64,000 nucleotides of DNA from Bradyrhizobium sp. ISRA430. Its GTDB lineage: Bacteria > Pseudomonadota > Alphaproteobacteria > Rhizobiales > Xanthobacteraceae. Below are positions 32,210-41,115 of this stretch, piece by piece. The stretch is taken from contig NZ_CP094516.1 in the NCBI RefSeq assembly GCF_029909975.1, positions 4,092,001 to 4,156,000 of the forward strand, in the 5' to 3' direction. The notes below the pieces were generated by a model. That model ran no database searches. It was not told the DNA's origin and saw nothing but the letters and a program-made list of their open reading frames with translations. A program made the position numbers and the translations under genes. The stretch's first letter is position 1; each line of letters opens with the position of its first letter.

Positions 32210-32809
32210 CTAGCGCTTGGTCGCACCGAGAACGAGATCGATGGTGTGGGCGGCTATCTTGCGAAGCTGGGCTTCGTCGCCGAAGGCACGTTCGAGCACA
32301 GCAAGGCCTCGCGTCACGGTGACGATATGCAATGCTGCAGCCTCGGGCGCACCGCTGAACTCACCGCGCTTGGCGCCGGCCGACAGCGCGTCCTCAACCA
32401 GTCCAGTGATGCGCGTCACCAGATCCGCAAAGGTCCGGCGCGCCTCCTCGTCCAGTCCCTCGCCTTCGACCGAGCCAAGCTCCATCAGTCCGCGCGTGGT
32501 CGGGCATCCCCGCGGCGGTGTCCCGGACTGGAAGTTGGTGATGGTCAAATCGAAGAAAGCCGTGAGGCGTTTTCGCAAGCTGCCGGTCCCGAGCGCCGCC
32601 TGGACGGCGCCAAGGTAATCGCCTGCGTAGCGCTCGTAAGCCCGCAGGAACAGCGCTTCCTTGCTGCCGAAGGCATTGTAGAGACTGCCGCGCTGAACGC
32701 CGGCATCGCGCGCGATGTCCGATAGCGACGTGCCGCGCACGCCCTTACGCCAGAACTGATCGAAGGCGATGCGCAGGACATCGTCGTGGTCGAACTCGCG
32801 TGGCCTCAA
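32210..32809 (-). CDS. TetR family transcriptional regulator
   Basis: The start is taken as TTG 32809, with GAGGAG 7 nt upstream; no in-frame ATG fits. This gives 199 residues, typical of TetR proteins. The N-terminal HTH (DVLRIAFDQFWRKGVRGTSL, SDIARDAGVQRGSLYNAFGS) is clear; the C-terminal ligand domain has GCPTTRGLMELGSVEGEGLD. It is divergent from the tautomerase locus, and palindromes lie between them. Confidence 0.9.
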   Translation of the reverse strand: MRPREFDHDDVLRIAFDQFWRKGVRGTSLSDIARDAGVQRGSLYNAFGSKEALFLRAYERYAGDYLGAVQAALGTGSLRKRLTAFFDLTITNFQSGTPPRGCPTTRGLMELGSVEGEGLDEEARRTFADLVTRITGLVEDALSAGAKRGEFSGAPEAAALHIVTVTRGLAVLERAFGDEAQLRKIAAHTIDLVLGATKR

Positions 32810-32865
32810 GCATCTCTCCTCTGCTCGACGATATGGTCCCCGTTCGCCGGGGCGACACAAAATAT

Positions 32866-32905
32866 TTGACAGGACGTCAAAAACATGGTTTCTCGACACC
32901 GTGTC
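32866..32905. promoter_or_regulatory. Two candidate TetR operators in the divergent promoter region
   Basis: TTGAC-AGGAC-GTCAA (32866-32880) and GACAC-C-GTGTC (32895-32905) are perfect inverted repeats, and each is followed by AAAAAC. They lie between the start of the tetR gene (32809) and the tautomerase ATG (33005). Binding is inferred from position and symmetry only. Confidence 0.45.
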
Positions 32906-33004
32906 AAAAACTAATTGGGGCCGATAACTGGTTTCGTCAATGCGCGGAGCCGCCGTGCGGCAAGCGCCGCAACGGTTCAAGCCGGCATGGAAAGGAATGC
33001 GCCG

Positions 33005-33383
33005 ATGCCTCTCCTTCACATCTCGCTGCGGGCCGGAAAGCCGCAAAGCTACCGGCAGGCGATTCTCGACAGCCTCTACCGCGCCATGCGCGAGGCGCTC
33101 GACGTGCCCGAGGGGCGACGAGTTCATGACCATCACCGAGCTTGAGGCAGCGAACTTCCGCTGCGGCAACGCTTACGGCGTCACGCGGAGCGACAGCGCC
33201 GTGCTGATCCAGATCACCGTGTTCGCCACGCGCACCGCCGAGCAGAAGAAGGCGCTGTACCGGCGGATCACGGACCTGCTCGGCGAAAGCCCGGGCATCC
33301 GGCCCGAGGACGTGTTCGTGAACGTTCTCGATGCACCGAAGGAGAACTGGTCCGTCGGCCACGGCCTCGCGCAGTTTGCGTGA
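33005..33383 (+). pseudogene. Tautomerase family protein (4-oxalocrotonate tautomerase-like), frameshifted
   Basis: AAAGGA precedes ATG 33005. The first 37 codons (PLLHISLRAGKPQSYRQAI, catalytic Pro after Met) run in one frame up to DVPEG. The remaining 86 codons (EFMTITELEAANFRCGNAYG to NWSVGHGLAQFA) continue in the next frame to the stop at 33383. Taking one G out of the GGGG run at 33112-33115 restores a full 125-residue protein with no other defect. This is a very recent mutation, a sequencing error, or phase variation in a G run. A TetR gene is divergent. Confidence 0.8.
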
Positions 33384-33496
33384 CGGCCATCATCGCAAGA
33401 CGCCACCGCGACGCGCCCCTTGAGAATTGACCGCTGGAAGGCTCTGATGGCGGAGGTAGACTAAACCCTCCGAAGCCTCGGGACCCCCGAAGCGGC

Positions 33497-33850
33497 ATGA
33501 CCATGTCGGTCGAGCAATTATGGAGCCTGCCGGAAACCGCCCTCATCGGCGCCTACGCCGAGGCACGCCGCCGCTACGCGGAGAAGAAATTCGAGCGCGA
33601 CACCCAGCGGGCGCGGCTCGAATGGATGCGCGCAAAGCTGTTCGTCAACACGCCGGGCAACGTCGGTCGATGTCTCGGAAGAGCTGGCGCGCAAGGGCCA
33701 GGAGGTGCGCGAGATGACCGCGATCTCGACATGCTGAAGATCGACGTCGACGTGATCGAGACGATGATCCGTCTGCGCGGCGCGCAAGGCGCTCCGCAGG
33801 TCCAGGCCGACGAGGCGGTTGAGAAGCCGCCCGAACCGGAGGGGGAGTGA
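33497..33850 (+). CDS. Hypothetical helical protein, 117 aa, middle segment probably out of frame
   Basis: The ends read naturally (EQLWSLPETALIGAYAEARR; DLDMLKIDVDVIETMIRLRG), but residues 55-74 are Gly/Arg-rich and unlike either flank. In the next frame the same DNA reads VDVSEELARKGQEVREM, a natural helix. An extra G at about 33664 and a lost C at about 33717 would explain this; the two indels compensate. The restored protein would be an all-helical, coiled-coil-like protein of about 117 aa. The family is not recognised. Confidence 0.6.
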   Translation: MTMSVEQLWSLPETALIGAYAEARRRYAEKKFERDTQRARLEWMRAKLFVNTPGNVGRCLGRAGAQGPGGARDDRDLDMLKIDVDVIETMIRLRGAQGAPQVQADEAVEKPPEPEGE

Positions 33851-33882
33851 CGCCGTGGCGGCGGCGAGACACATCCTTCGAG

Positions 33883-34440
33883 CTACGGCGGCAATCCCCG
33901 TTCTGAAATGATACGCACCGGCGGAAAAGTGAGGCAATCGACGACGTCGAACAGCACTTCGATCTTTCTATCGAACGACCGTGCAAACGCGAGGGCGTCA
34001 TCGCGCCGTTCATCGGCAATGTCCATGCCGAGCGTGCAGTGCGGTGTCCACGCTTCGGGCCTGTAGTGAGGTCGACAGTACGCGGGATCGATTGCGGCAC
34101 TGATCGAGCTGTGGATTCGGCTGAGGATGTCGTTGGCGGTCGGCTCCGCCCAGAGCACAAGAGGGCTGCCTTCGAACCAGCGGATACGCCCGAATTCGAC
34201 GGCAATTTGCGCCTGGCCAGCGACGGCCGTGAGCATCGCATCCCACGCAGTCTTTTCGTCGATTTGGGGCGAGTCGTAGATCGCGAACGTGAAATGCGGT
34301 CGGTAGCCGAGCTTGCGCATCGACGGCTCGACCTCGAACGCGCCGACCTGGTCCCACAGGCGCTCAATTTCGAGTGCCGAGTTGTTGTCAGTCCGGATGT
34401 TGATCGCCAATGCCACAGGCTCACCCGGCAGGTCGAACAA
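33883..34440 (-). CDS. 2'-5' RNA ligase family protein (2H phosphoesterase)
   Basis: 185 residues with the two HxT motifs of the 2H superfamily: PHFTFAIYD near 48-56 and PHCTLGMDI near 133-141. Members hydrolyse or form 2',5' or cyclic phosphodiester bonds in RNA or small nucleotides. The only start that covers the N-terminal strand (ALAINIRTDNNSA) is a TTG at 34440, without a clear ribosome site. The gene begins 34 nt from the tRNA remnant, so its original 5' end and promoter may have been altered by the island insertion. Confidence 0.78.
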   Translation of the reverse strand: MFDLPGEPVALAINIRTDNNSALEIERLWDQVGAFEVEPSMRKLGYRPHFTFAIYDSPQIDEKTAWDAMLTAVAGQAQIAVEFGRIRWFEGSPLVLWAEPTANDILSRIHSSISAAIDPAYCRPHYRPEAWTPHCTLGMDIADERRDDALAFARSFDRKIEVLFDVVDCLTFPPVRIISERGLPP

Positions 34441-34473
34441 TCAATCGAAGAAGAGGTGAGGCCTAAAAGGCAA

Positions 34474-34514
34474 TGGCGCTCCCTAGGGGACCCCTGTTTC
34501 AGCCTTGAGAGGGC
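34474..34514 (-). pseudogene. 3' half of tRNA-Glu(CUC), T loop deleted; probable island attachment site
   Basis: Read on the minus strand, this holds an anticodon arm AGCC-CTCTCAA-GGCT (anticodon CTC), a variable region, then AGGGG directly joined to TCCCCT, the acceptor strand AGGGAGC, a discriminator G and CCA. In an intact tRNA six more bases (TTCGAG) would form the T loop. No 5' half follows. A 3' tRNA fragment beside an integrase gene is the usual product of site-specific island integration. The amino acid assignment is from memory of tRNA sequences and is moderate. Confidence 0.55.
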
Positions 34515-34691
34515 TCGGCACGTGCAAACAACGTGTTTGCTGACATTCGCCTGCGCTCGCCTATGCCTTTGTAAATGTGAACTAAAGCAAGGATTCGAGT
34601 AGGCTGGCGTTCGCTCGCGTCCACCTGTATAAATACACGTCTACTGGACACCGGCGAGACACTTTCTGTCGATGACGCAAGCTCGGGCTGA

Positions 34692-35927
34692 ATGGCCATG
34701 GCAAGACTCATCACGGACGACAAGTGGGACTTGCGGACGCGGTCGCCGCGGCTGAAGCTAGACATGCGGAAGAAGCCCTACTTTGTCTCGATCGGAGAAG
34801 GGCTGTCTGTCGGCTATCGGCGCAACAAGACCGCCGGCAAATGGGTATTTCGAAAGGCTGACGGCAAGGGAGGGATGGCAACGAGGGTCATCGGGGTTGC
34901 GGATGACTATGAGGAAGCAGACGGTGAACGCGTTCTGACTTACGGGAGGGCCCTGGAAGAGGTCAGGCGGATGGGTACCCATCGCGCCGGTGCCATCCGA
35001 GGCTCAATAACGCTCCGGCAGGCATTCAAAGACTATCTTCCCAAGTTGAAGGGCAAAAATGCCCGCAGCGCGCGAACCACGGAGGGACGCGTCGAAAAGC
35101 ATATCCTTTCGAAGTTGGGCGACACCAAAGTCGCGGATTTGACGAAGACGCAGATGGAGCATTGGCAAGCTTCAATGGTCAGAGAGTCCGAAGACAAGGA
35201 AGATGTAAGGAAATCCAAAGATTCTGCCAACCGCGTGCTTTCGATGTTCAAAGCGTTTCTGAATCATGCCTATGACGACAAGAAGAACGGTATCCATAGC
35301 GACGAGGCCTGGCGCAGAGTTAAACCGTTTCACAACGTCGGTCGTCCACGCGACATACGCTTTTCACCGGCGGACATGCGCGATCTGATCGAGAACTGCC
35401 AAGACGGCAAGCTGCAGGAATTGGTCCAAGCCGGATACGCGACAGGAACTCGCTATGAGGAACTGACGGATGCCAAGATCCGCGACTTCGATGTGAAAGG
35501 AAAGACCCTCAAGGTTTCCGGGAAGACCGGCGCGCGGCATGTCATCCTTCAGCCCAGCGCCGTGAAGCTCTTGAAGCGGATTACGGCGAAGCGGTCGCGA
35601 GATGACTACATCTTCGTGAAGTCCGACGGATCGAAATGGAAGCCGTCGGACCAGATCCGCAAGATGAAGAAAGCCGTTCTGAAGGCGAAATTGGATCCCA
35701 AGGGCTGCTTTTACTTGTTGCGTCACGCGTACATCTCCGAGTCCATCGAAGAGAACGTCCCGTTGAACGTGATCGCTCGAAATTGCGGGACGAGCATCAG
35801 AATGATCGAAATTACCTACGCCAAGCTGCTCGCTGACAAGCAGCGAAAGTTTATAGAGCGCGGCGCTCCCAGGCTCCGCCAGCTCAAAAGGACCGCCATT
35901 GATGGTCGCCGCAACGCGAGCACCTAA
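34692..35927 (+). CDS. Tyrosine recombinase/integrase of the island
   Basis: 411 residues. A SAM-like core-binding domain (about 105-200) is followed by the catalytic domain: Arg254 in ATGTRYEEL, Lys278 in SGKTGARHV, Arg344 in YLLRHAYIS and the nucleophile Tyr376 in IEITYAKL. The position usually His or Trp before the Tyr reads GTS, a less common variant. The N terminus has an extra basic domain typical of phage/ICE integrases. It lies 178 nt from the tRNA remnant and points into the island. The next gene, an HTH protein, overlaps its 3' end. Confidence 0.9.
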   Translation: MAMARLITDDKWDLRTRSPRLKLDMRKKPYFVSIGEGLSVGYRRNKTAGKWVFRKADGKGGMATRVIGVADDYEEADGERVLTYGRALEEVRRMGTHRAGAIRGSITLRQAFKDYLPKLKGKNARSARTTEGRVEKHILSKLGDTKVADLTKTQMEHWQASMVRESEDKEDVRKSKDSANRVLSMFKAFLNHAYDDKKNGIHSDEAWRRVKPFHNVGRPRDIRFSPADMRDLIENCQDGKLQELVQAGYATGTRYEELTDAKIRDFDVKGKTLKVSGKTGARHVILQPSAVKLLKRITAKRSRDDYIFVKSDGSKWKPSDQIRKMKKAVLKAKLDPKGCFYLLRHAYISESIEENVPLNVIARNCGTSIRMIEITYAKLLADKQRKFIERGAPRLRQLKRTAIDGRRNAST

Positions 35928-36573
35928 CTTGGTACCGAACGGCGCGATACGGCTGAGTGAAGCCTTCGACCGCCTGTGCGCGCGGCTTGACCCCGAATGG
36001 GCCTACCTACCCGAACTATGTGTACAATGGGATGAGCGCATCGCCCGAGGCGACGAGGACCTCGGCGGAAATCCGTACCATCATATGCTCGAGATCGAAT
36101 TCCGTGCGGAGCGAATGCTGCGTTGGGCGCTCTTCGATGGTGAGCTTTGCGCTTGCGTCCATCACTTACATACGGGGGTCGATCTCGAGCTCTACAAGCC
36201 AGACTGGTGGCGCATGGGACGGAGTGTCGGCCTCCACAGCGACTATACCGACGACCATATGCTCGGACCAGACTGCCAGCTAGACGGAGTTCCACATCCC
36301 ATTTTCCTCTCGAAAGAAGCATTCGAGAATTGGCTAGGAACAGAAAAGCAGCTGGCGGTTACGACTCAACGAGCGGCCAGCCACGAAGCCGAGATCGTGC
36401 GTGACACTGTCGCATTTTCCCTCGAAGAAATAGCCGAGCGCACTGGATTGTCGAGAAGCACGCTTTACAAGGAAAGGGACGCGAACCGCTTGATTGTCAA
36501 GAAATGCGGTGACCGGACCCTCGTGCTCGAGAGTGATCTGGATCGATTCCTGCGAAATTTGCCAAGCTCCTGA
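35902..36573 (+). CDS. Protein with C-terminal excisionase/MerR-like HTH
   Basis: ATG 35902 has AAAGGA 9 nt upstream and lies inside the end of the integrase gene (26-nt overlap), so the two are coupled. 223 residues. The first 160 form an unrecognised acidic, Trp/His-rich domain (LPELCVQWDERIARGDEDLG). The last 55 are a clear HTH of the HTH_17 type (FSLEEIAERTGLSRSTLYKE, then DRTLVLESDLDRFLRNLP). Position after an integrase suggests a recombination directionality factor, though the large N-terminal domain is unusual for one. Confidence 0.75.
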   Translation: MVAATRAPNLVPNGAIRLSEAFDRLCARLDPEWAYLPELCVQWDERIARGDEDLGGNPYHHMLEIEFRAERMLRWALFDGELCACVHHLHTGVDLELYKPDWWRMGRSVGLHSDYTDDHMLGPDCQLDGVPHPIFLSKEAFENWLGTEKQLAVTTQRAASHEAEIVRDTVAFSLEEIAERTGLSRSTLYKERDANRLIVKKCGDRTLVLESDLDRFLRNLPSS

Positions 36574-36639
36574 GGCAGACGCTTGAACCGCGCGAGCAGG
36601 TACCGAGCTTGGCATAAGCTTGGAGGATTTGGTCGAAAC

Positions 36640-36782
36640 CAGCACGCGTCGAGTTTGACCTCGATGCCGTTGAATCTGAAACCTGCGATGAGCTTCGGTA
36701 ACTGATTTGTGGTTTTGAGCCGCCGCCAGGTCCTTGACGCGGTGATCACCAGGTTGAGCGCCCGCGCTACTGAGAGAAACAC
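36640..36782 (-). pseudogene. IS256-family (Mutator) transposase, C-terminal remnant
   Basis: Minus-strand codons from 36782 read ARALNLVITASRTWRRLKTT, NQLPKLIAGFRFNGIEV, the typical C-terminal end of rhizobial IS256 transposases. Nothing upstream encodes the DDE catalytic part; the reading frame starts abruptly. It is a decayed insertion sequence end. Confidence 0.6.
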
Positions 36783-36871
36783 CTGATGGCTGACGCCATC
36801 CGCCCGACATCATCACCCCGCCGTGAGCACGAACGGGCCAATGTCGCTAACTCCGAGGGTGATCCGAGGGA

Positions 36872-37507
36872 TTGTCGTTTTCGGGGGCCGTTCCGTCCGT
36901 TGTGATGAACGGTCCGCATGGTCCCGGTTCGCCACGCAGTTCAGATGCTCCCGGGACGCCTGAGGAAACCCCCAAAGGCACGGGTTTCCTCAGGGACGCG
37001 CAACCGTCACGTCGTGGCTTGGGCGGCTTCGTCGATGAAAGCCGCAACTTCGTTCTTGTGTTCGCCCTCATCATTCTGCCGTCCCTCTACTTTATCGGAA
37101 TAGTCAGTTTCGTGCGTTCAGTTCAGGTGGCTATCGAAGATATGGTCCACGCACGGGGGATGGCTCGGATCCGACACTACTTTGTCGAACGATCGCCGGG
37201 AGTGCGATCATACTTGATGCATTCGCCTCACGACGACTACAGAGGCACGCTCGACAGCTTCGGTCTCAGACTAACAGCCTTCCAATCCTTTATGACTACG
37301 GCCGGAATGGTGAACGTCATCAGCGTCATTGCTGGCGTGTTCGTAGGCTTGGCAATCAAAGCCACGATCAGCTTGCCACCATGGGCGTTCACGTTAGGCG
37401 GTGTCACCGGTTTTGTCGGGAGCGTTTTTATTTGTTGGCGGTATGAGGTGCGGGCTTGGACCAGAGCCGAGCAAAACCTTGCCATCCTTTCCCCGAGTGA
37501 AGAATAA
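36872..37507 (+). CDS. Membrane protein of unknown function, 211 aa
   Basis: The TTG at 36872 has GAGG just upstream; an ATG at 36905 is an alternative start. The N-terminal 60 residues are Pro/Gly-rich and disordered. Two or three hydrophobic segments follow: NFVLVFALIILPSLYFIGIV (about 68-87), MVNVISVIAGVFVGLAIKA (about 142-160) and AFTLGGVTGFVGSVFICW (about 169-186). Between the first two lies a soluble loop with a VERSPGVRSYLMHSP motif. No family is recognised. Codon use resembles the flanking island genes. Confidence 0.62.
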   Translation: MSFSGAVPSVVMNGPHGPGSPRSSDAPGTPEETPKGTGFLRDAQPSRRGLGGFVDESRNFVLVFALIILPSLYFIGIVSFVRSVQVAIEDMVHARGMARIRHYFVERSPGVRSYLMHSPHDDYRGTLDSFGLRLTAFQSFMTTAGMVNVISVIAGVFVGLAIKATISLPPWAFTLGGVTGFVGSVFICWRYEVRAWTRAEQNLAILSPSEE

Positions 37508-37538
37508 GCCCGCGGTGGTGATGTGGACCGATTATGCT

Positions 37539-37640
37539 TTACTTTGCACCGTAGTGGATCGTCATCGCTTCAATACGTCCGTTGCGAATGAGATATGAGT
37601 CCGCGCCATCGTCGATTCGTGCGCGGGAGCTCGACAGGGT
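37539..37640 (-). pseudogene. SnoaL-like (NTF2-fold) protein, C-terminal remnant
   Basis: Codons on the minus strand read RARIDDGADSYLIRNGRIEA, MTIHYGAK, followed by a stop. This is the usual last strand pair of SnoaL/NTF2-like proteins (GADSYLIRDGKI...TIHY). The sequence before it does not continue the fold; it is joined to insertion-sequence remnants. Confidence 0.55.
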
Positions 37641-37744
37641 ACCTCGCCATCGGCATTTGCGTCCGATAGTGGTCGTTGGTTTTCCCGATCTGCTGGTCAA
37701 GCAGCGCGGCGGCCGCCTTGACGCCCTCGGAAGAGGCCGTAACT

Positions 37745-37890
37745 TCAAGTCAGCAAGAGCGAACGGGAGATGCCGTATCGCCGCGCTGTCGACGAGACGG
37801 CGCTCGGGGTCTCCAAACTCTCCAAAATGATCTTGAGCTTCTCATCATCGGTCCACCGACGGCGCGGGCCAGTCGCGACAACCTCGAACC
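37745..37890 (-). pseudogene. IS66-family accessory protein TnpA, fragment
   Basis: Minus-strand codons give [47 protein letters not shown], the HTH region of the IS66 TnpA orf, and then stop. The C-terminal part and TnpB/TnpC are missing. Its upstream end overlaps the 3' end of the PAS kinase gene in another frame. Confidence 0.65.
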
Positions 37891-39386
37891 GGAGGCAAAG
37901 TGAACTGAAACACAGCGCCCCGTGTCTCATTCGCGGCCGCCCAAAGCTGTCCTCCGTGCGCCTCGATGATTGAATTGCAGATGGCTAGGCCCATGCCGGT
38001 GCCCGCCGGCTTAGTGGTGTAGAAGGGGTCGAATAGACGGTTGATCATTGTCGGGTCAATCCCCGGGCCGTTATCGCGCACGACGACAAGAATCCCGCCT
38101 GAGGCATTCGCGGTCGTGCTGATATGCAGCTCCCGCGGCTCCTCGTCGAGGCTGCACATAGCTTCGATTGCGTTGAGGATCAGGTTGAGAACGACCTGCT
38201 GCAGCTGGACGCGATGGCCTTCCATGAGCGGCAAGCCCGTGGCCAGATCTGTCTGCAGCGAAACGCGATGTCTGAGCAGTTCGCTCCGGGCTATGGTGAC
38301 GACGTTCAGGATCGCATCATTAACGTCAATTGTTTCTTTCCGTGCTGGCGTTTTCTTGATCAAGGCGCGGATCCAATTAATAACCTCGCCGGCTCGATTG
38401 CCGTCGGTCACAATGGACGCGAGCGCCCGCTGCGCCGCCGCGACATTCGAAGGTTGAGAGCCTAGCCAGCTCAGTGCGGCCTCCGCGTTGCAAAGCATCG
38501 CCACGATCGGCTGGCTTACTTCGTGGGCAATCGAAGCGGTGACCTGTCCCATGGCCGCTGCGCGGTTGGCGTGCGTCAGCTCCGCCTGCATCTCGCGCAG
38601 AGTCTCAGCGGCGCGCTTCCGTTCGGTAATATCGCGGCTCAGCGATACGATCAGCCGCTGCCGGCCTTGCTGGAACGCTCGCATGCGGACCTCGACGGGA
38701 AACACGGTGCCGTCCTTTCGACGATAGCGTCTCTCCAGCGTTGCAACACCCCCGCCCTTGAGGTGCTGGCGGTGACGCTCCCAAGCCGCTGCATCCAAGT
38801 CCAGATCGAAGAAGAACGGCCTCTTCCCAATCAGTTCGTCGCGGCCGTAACCCAAGCTCTCGCAAGCATTTCGGTTCACGTCGAGAACGGTTCCGTCTTC
38901 GTCGTGAAGCATGAACGTGTCTGTCGCGTGGTCTACGAAGGTGCGGAAACGGGCCTCGCTCTCGCGCAGCGCCTGTTCGGCGCGCTTGCGCTCCGTGATG
39001 TGGCGTCCGACCCCGCGGTAGCCTATGAAGCGCCCCGTCTGGTCAAAAACGGGCAGCCCCGAGACGGACACGTAGCGCTTGCCGCCGTCGGGCGTAGGCC
39101 GCGCGAGTTCGAAATCGCGGAACGGCAGATGGGCATCGAGCGTCTCCCGGTGCTGACGCCAGCCCTCTTCATCAGGCTCGAGGTAGGGCACCTCCCAGCG
39201 CGTCTTACCAATCTCGGAGACCGGAGCCTCGCTAAGCATCTCAGCGAACTCCTGCCGGATGAAGCGATGCTGCGCGTCGGTTTCCCAGTACACATCAAAG
39301 GAGAATTGCACAAGGGTGCGAAAGCGCTCCTCGCTCTCGCGCAACGCCTCTACGATCTCAGAGGGTACTTGAGCCGGATGTTGCAT
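37845..39386 (-). CDS. PAS-domain sensor histidine kinase, 3' end altered by IS66 remnant
   Basis: ATG 39386 with AAGG upstream; 513 residues, soluble. Two PAS/PAC modules (about 15-135 and 140-255, both ending in DITERKRA), HisKA with phospho-acceptor His in [10 protein letters not shown] near 295, and HATPase boxes [19 protein letters not shown] and [18 protein letters not shown]. This architecture resembles FixL/DctB-type soluble kinases. The last dozen codons ([12 protein letters not shown]) lie in IS66 TnpA sequence read out of frame, so the native terminus has been replaced after the last ATPase strand. No response regulator gene is adjacent. Confidence 0.85.
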   Translation of the reverse strand: MQHPAQVPSEIVEALRESEERFRTLVQFSFDVYWETDAQHRFIRQEFAEMLSEAPVSEIGKTRWEVPYLEPDEEGWRQHRETLDAHLPFRDFELARPTPDGGKRYVSVSGLPVFDQTGRFIGYRGVGRHITERKRAEQALRESEARFRTFVDHATDTFMLHDEDGTVLDVNRNACESLGYGRDELIGKRPFFFDLDLDAAAWERHRQHLKGGGVATLERRYRRKDGTVFPVEVRMRAFQQGRQRLIVSLSRDITERKRAAETLREMQAELTHANRAAAMGQVTASIAHEVSQPIVAMLCNAEAALSWLGSQPSNVAAAQRALASIVTDGNRAGEVINWIRALIKKTPARKETIDVNDAILNVVTIARSELLRHRVSLQTDLATGLPLMEGHRVQLQQVVLNLILNAIEAMCSLDEEPRELHISTTANASGGILVVVRDNGPGIDPTMINRLFDPFYTTKPAGTGMGLAICNSIIEAHGGQLWAAANETRGAVFQFTLPPVRGCRDWPAPSVDR

Positions 39387-40363
39387 GGCCGACCTTGTTG
39401 CCAATGAGCAATGGATACAATCAACTCATTCTTGCGGCAGGTGCCGGGCTGTTGCGCCTTACGAACCCGCGGATAACCCCAGCGGTCGTGGAACGGTTGA
39501 CCGTCGGTCGATAGCCTCACCTTGCAATATGATCAATCGAAGCTTGTCGCGTCACGAGTATACTTACGTATGCAAAGCTTCTGGAGCATCCGGGCACAGT
39601 GAACGGGAGAATCGTCTGGCCCTCAGACATGAGTGTCCGACGGCCGTGCGCCTTGCGCCATGAGCTGCTGTTTCCAGTAAGTCGCTGTTTGACCTAAAGT
39701 CGCTCTGCTTCGCGCCTAGCTGGGTCGATGCTGCCGCTGTATGGGCGCTCTCGTCGGGGGCAGATTGGAGTGGCGCTGAAGGTCCATTCTGTCGTGGAGG
39801 ATGCGCGATTTCGATCGTGCGGTTCGGCCCGGTACATCAAATGACCCTCGCGACGGTGGCGCCGCGAAAGCACAACCCTGGGCGACGGGGCCGCCGCCGC
39901 AGCGTAGGCGCCGCGCGCGCCGCCGACAGTCGACCACAATGGCCGTGGGGAAGTGGACTCGCGAAAGGATTCGTTTGGAGGCGCGCGCGGCGGTTTCGCC
40001 GCGGCGGCGCCAGCCGTGCCCGCCGCGGTCATCACCGCGGAGGATACGCGCCGAGTTCGACTTCAAGAGAGGCCGCCCAAGGATTAGAATGCCGGAGGAC
40101 GGCGGCGCCCGTGTGGTCCAGGATTGCGGGCAATCATGCGCGGGACGACAGGAGCAAGGATTGACCGAATGGTGAACTGGATTCGCGGAAATGCCGCTTG
40201 CAAATCCCGCAGCAGGCAAGCAGGCATCGGGCTTGCTTGCAAGGCGCAAGGCTTGGCTCAAAAACACCGTCGTCGACAGGGCGACCAGAACTGGGGCTCA
40301 CGCCCCCGAGGGGTTAGGACGGAAGGACTCACGAGGCCTTGACCTCGCGTACGGGGAGCACAC
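39387..40363. other. 977 bp with no convincing gene
   Basis: Frames here are Arg/Pro/Gly-rich shadows of high GC, on both strands, without ribosome sites, domains or matching ends. No hairpin terminator or tRNA was seen. It may be decayed insertion-sequence flank, or carry the promoter of the gene at 40364. Confidence 0.5.
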
Positions 40364-41092
40364 ATGGCGACTTCGATACAGTTGGCCCAGGATCTGTCGG
40401 CCGCGCTGGGGATTCCGGCCCCGACCGTGATGCATATTCTGGGCGGGCTGCGGTCCGCCGGACTGATTATGTCGCGCGGGCGGGGGCCGAGCGCCACGGC
40501 CATGTCCAGCACGGATGCGAGCGCGCTGCTGATCGGAATCGGATCGGGGGCGGCCGCCGCTCACGTCGGGCCGATCACCCGTAGCCTGATGACGATGCCG
40601 CTGCGTCACGCCTTGCGCCCAGCAGTGGTCGGCTTCGAGAAGGGGCGCGACCACGAGCATCGGTTCTACCATTTCCTGCAACCGCACTCGTTCGTCGAGG
40701 CGCTAAATCTGCTGCTGGATGCGGACGACCAAGCGCCTGAACCCGACGCGGACAACCGCATCCAGGTCAGCCCCTTCGACTGGCTTGATCGGCTGTCTTT
40801 GACAATCGGCGCCGACGCCAGCAGATCGAGGGGCTTCGCCGTGATCAGAAGTTCTTCCGCCTCGCGCGAGATCGCCAACATCTACAGCACGTGGACCATC
40901 CTGCGGCCGTCCGGGCCGTGGGACCTCGACGTCGCCCGGTTGTTCGGCCCGGAGGGCGGCGCCTTGTCCGCCATGCACGTCGGCGGCAGGGTTCTTCGCG
41001 CTGCGATAGGGTCGCTGCGCGAACCGGTGAAGGGCGCCCGGCCACGGCCGGAACGGATCGCGGGGTTCAGCCGGCGCGCGGTGCGCAAGTGA
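40364..41092 (+). CDS. Hypothetical protein with N-terminal winged-helix-like segment, 242 aa
   Basis: ATG 40364 (GGGGAG upstream). The first 45 residues look like a winged helix (SIQLAQDLSAALGIPAPTVM, HILGGLRSAGLIMSRGRGPS), as in Rrf2 or MarR proteins. The rest has no recognised fold; it contains FYHFLQPHSFVEALNLLLDA and a basic C terminus (RPRPERIAGFSRRAVRK). It is convergent with the winged-helix repeat operon, 23 nt apart. Good codon use supports a real gene; a DNA-binding regulator is only suggested. Confidence 0.65.
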   Translation: MATSIQLAQDLSAALGIPAPTVMHILGGLRSAGLIMSRGRGPSATAMSSTDASALLIGIGSGAAAAHVGPITRSLMTMPLRHALRPAVVGFEKGRDHEHRFYHFLQPHSFVEALNLLLDADDQAPEPDADNRIQVSPFDWLDRLSLTIGADASRSRGFAVIRSSSASREIANIYSTWTILRPSGPWDLDVARLFGPEGGALSAMHVGGRVLRAAIGSLREPVKGARPRPERIAGFSRRAVRK

Positions 41093-41115
41093 GCGGATCC
41101 TCGACCCGGTCGGCC

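Noticed and set aside
39694..40267. Several overlapping frames in the 39.4-40.3 kb gap
   Set aside because: All Arg/Pro-rich, mutually antisense, without ribosome sites or conserved ends.
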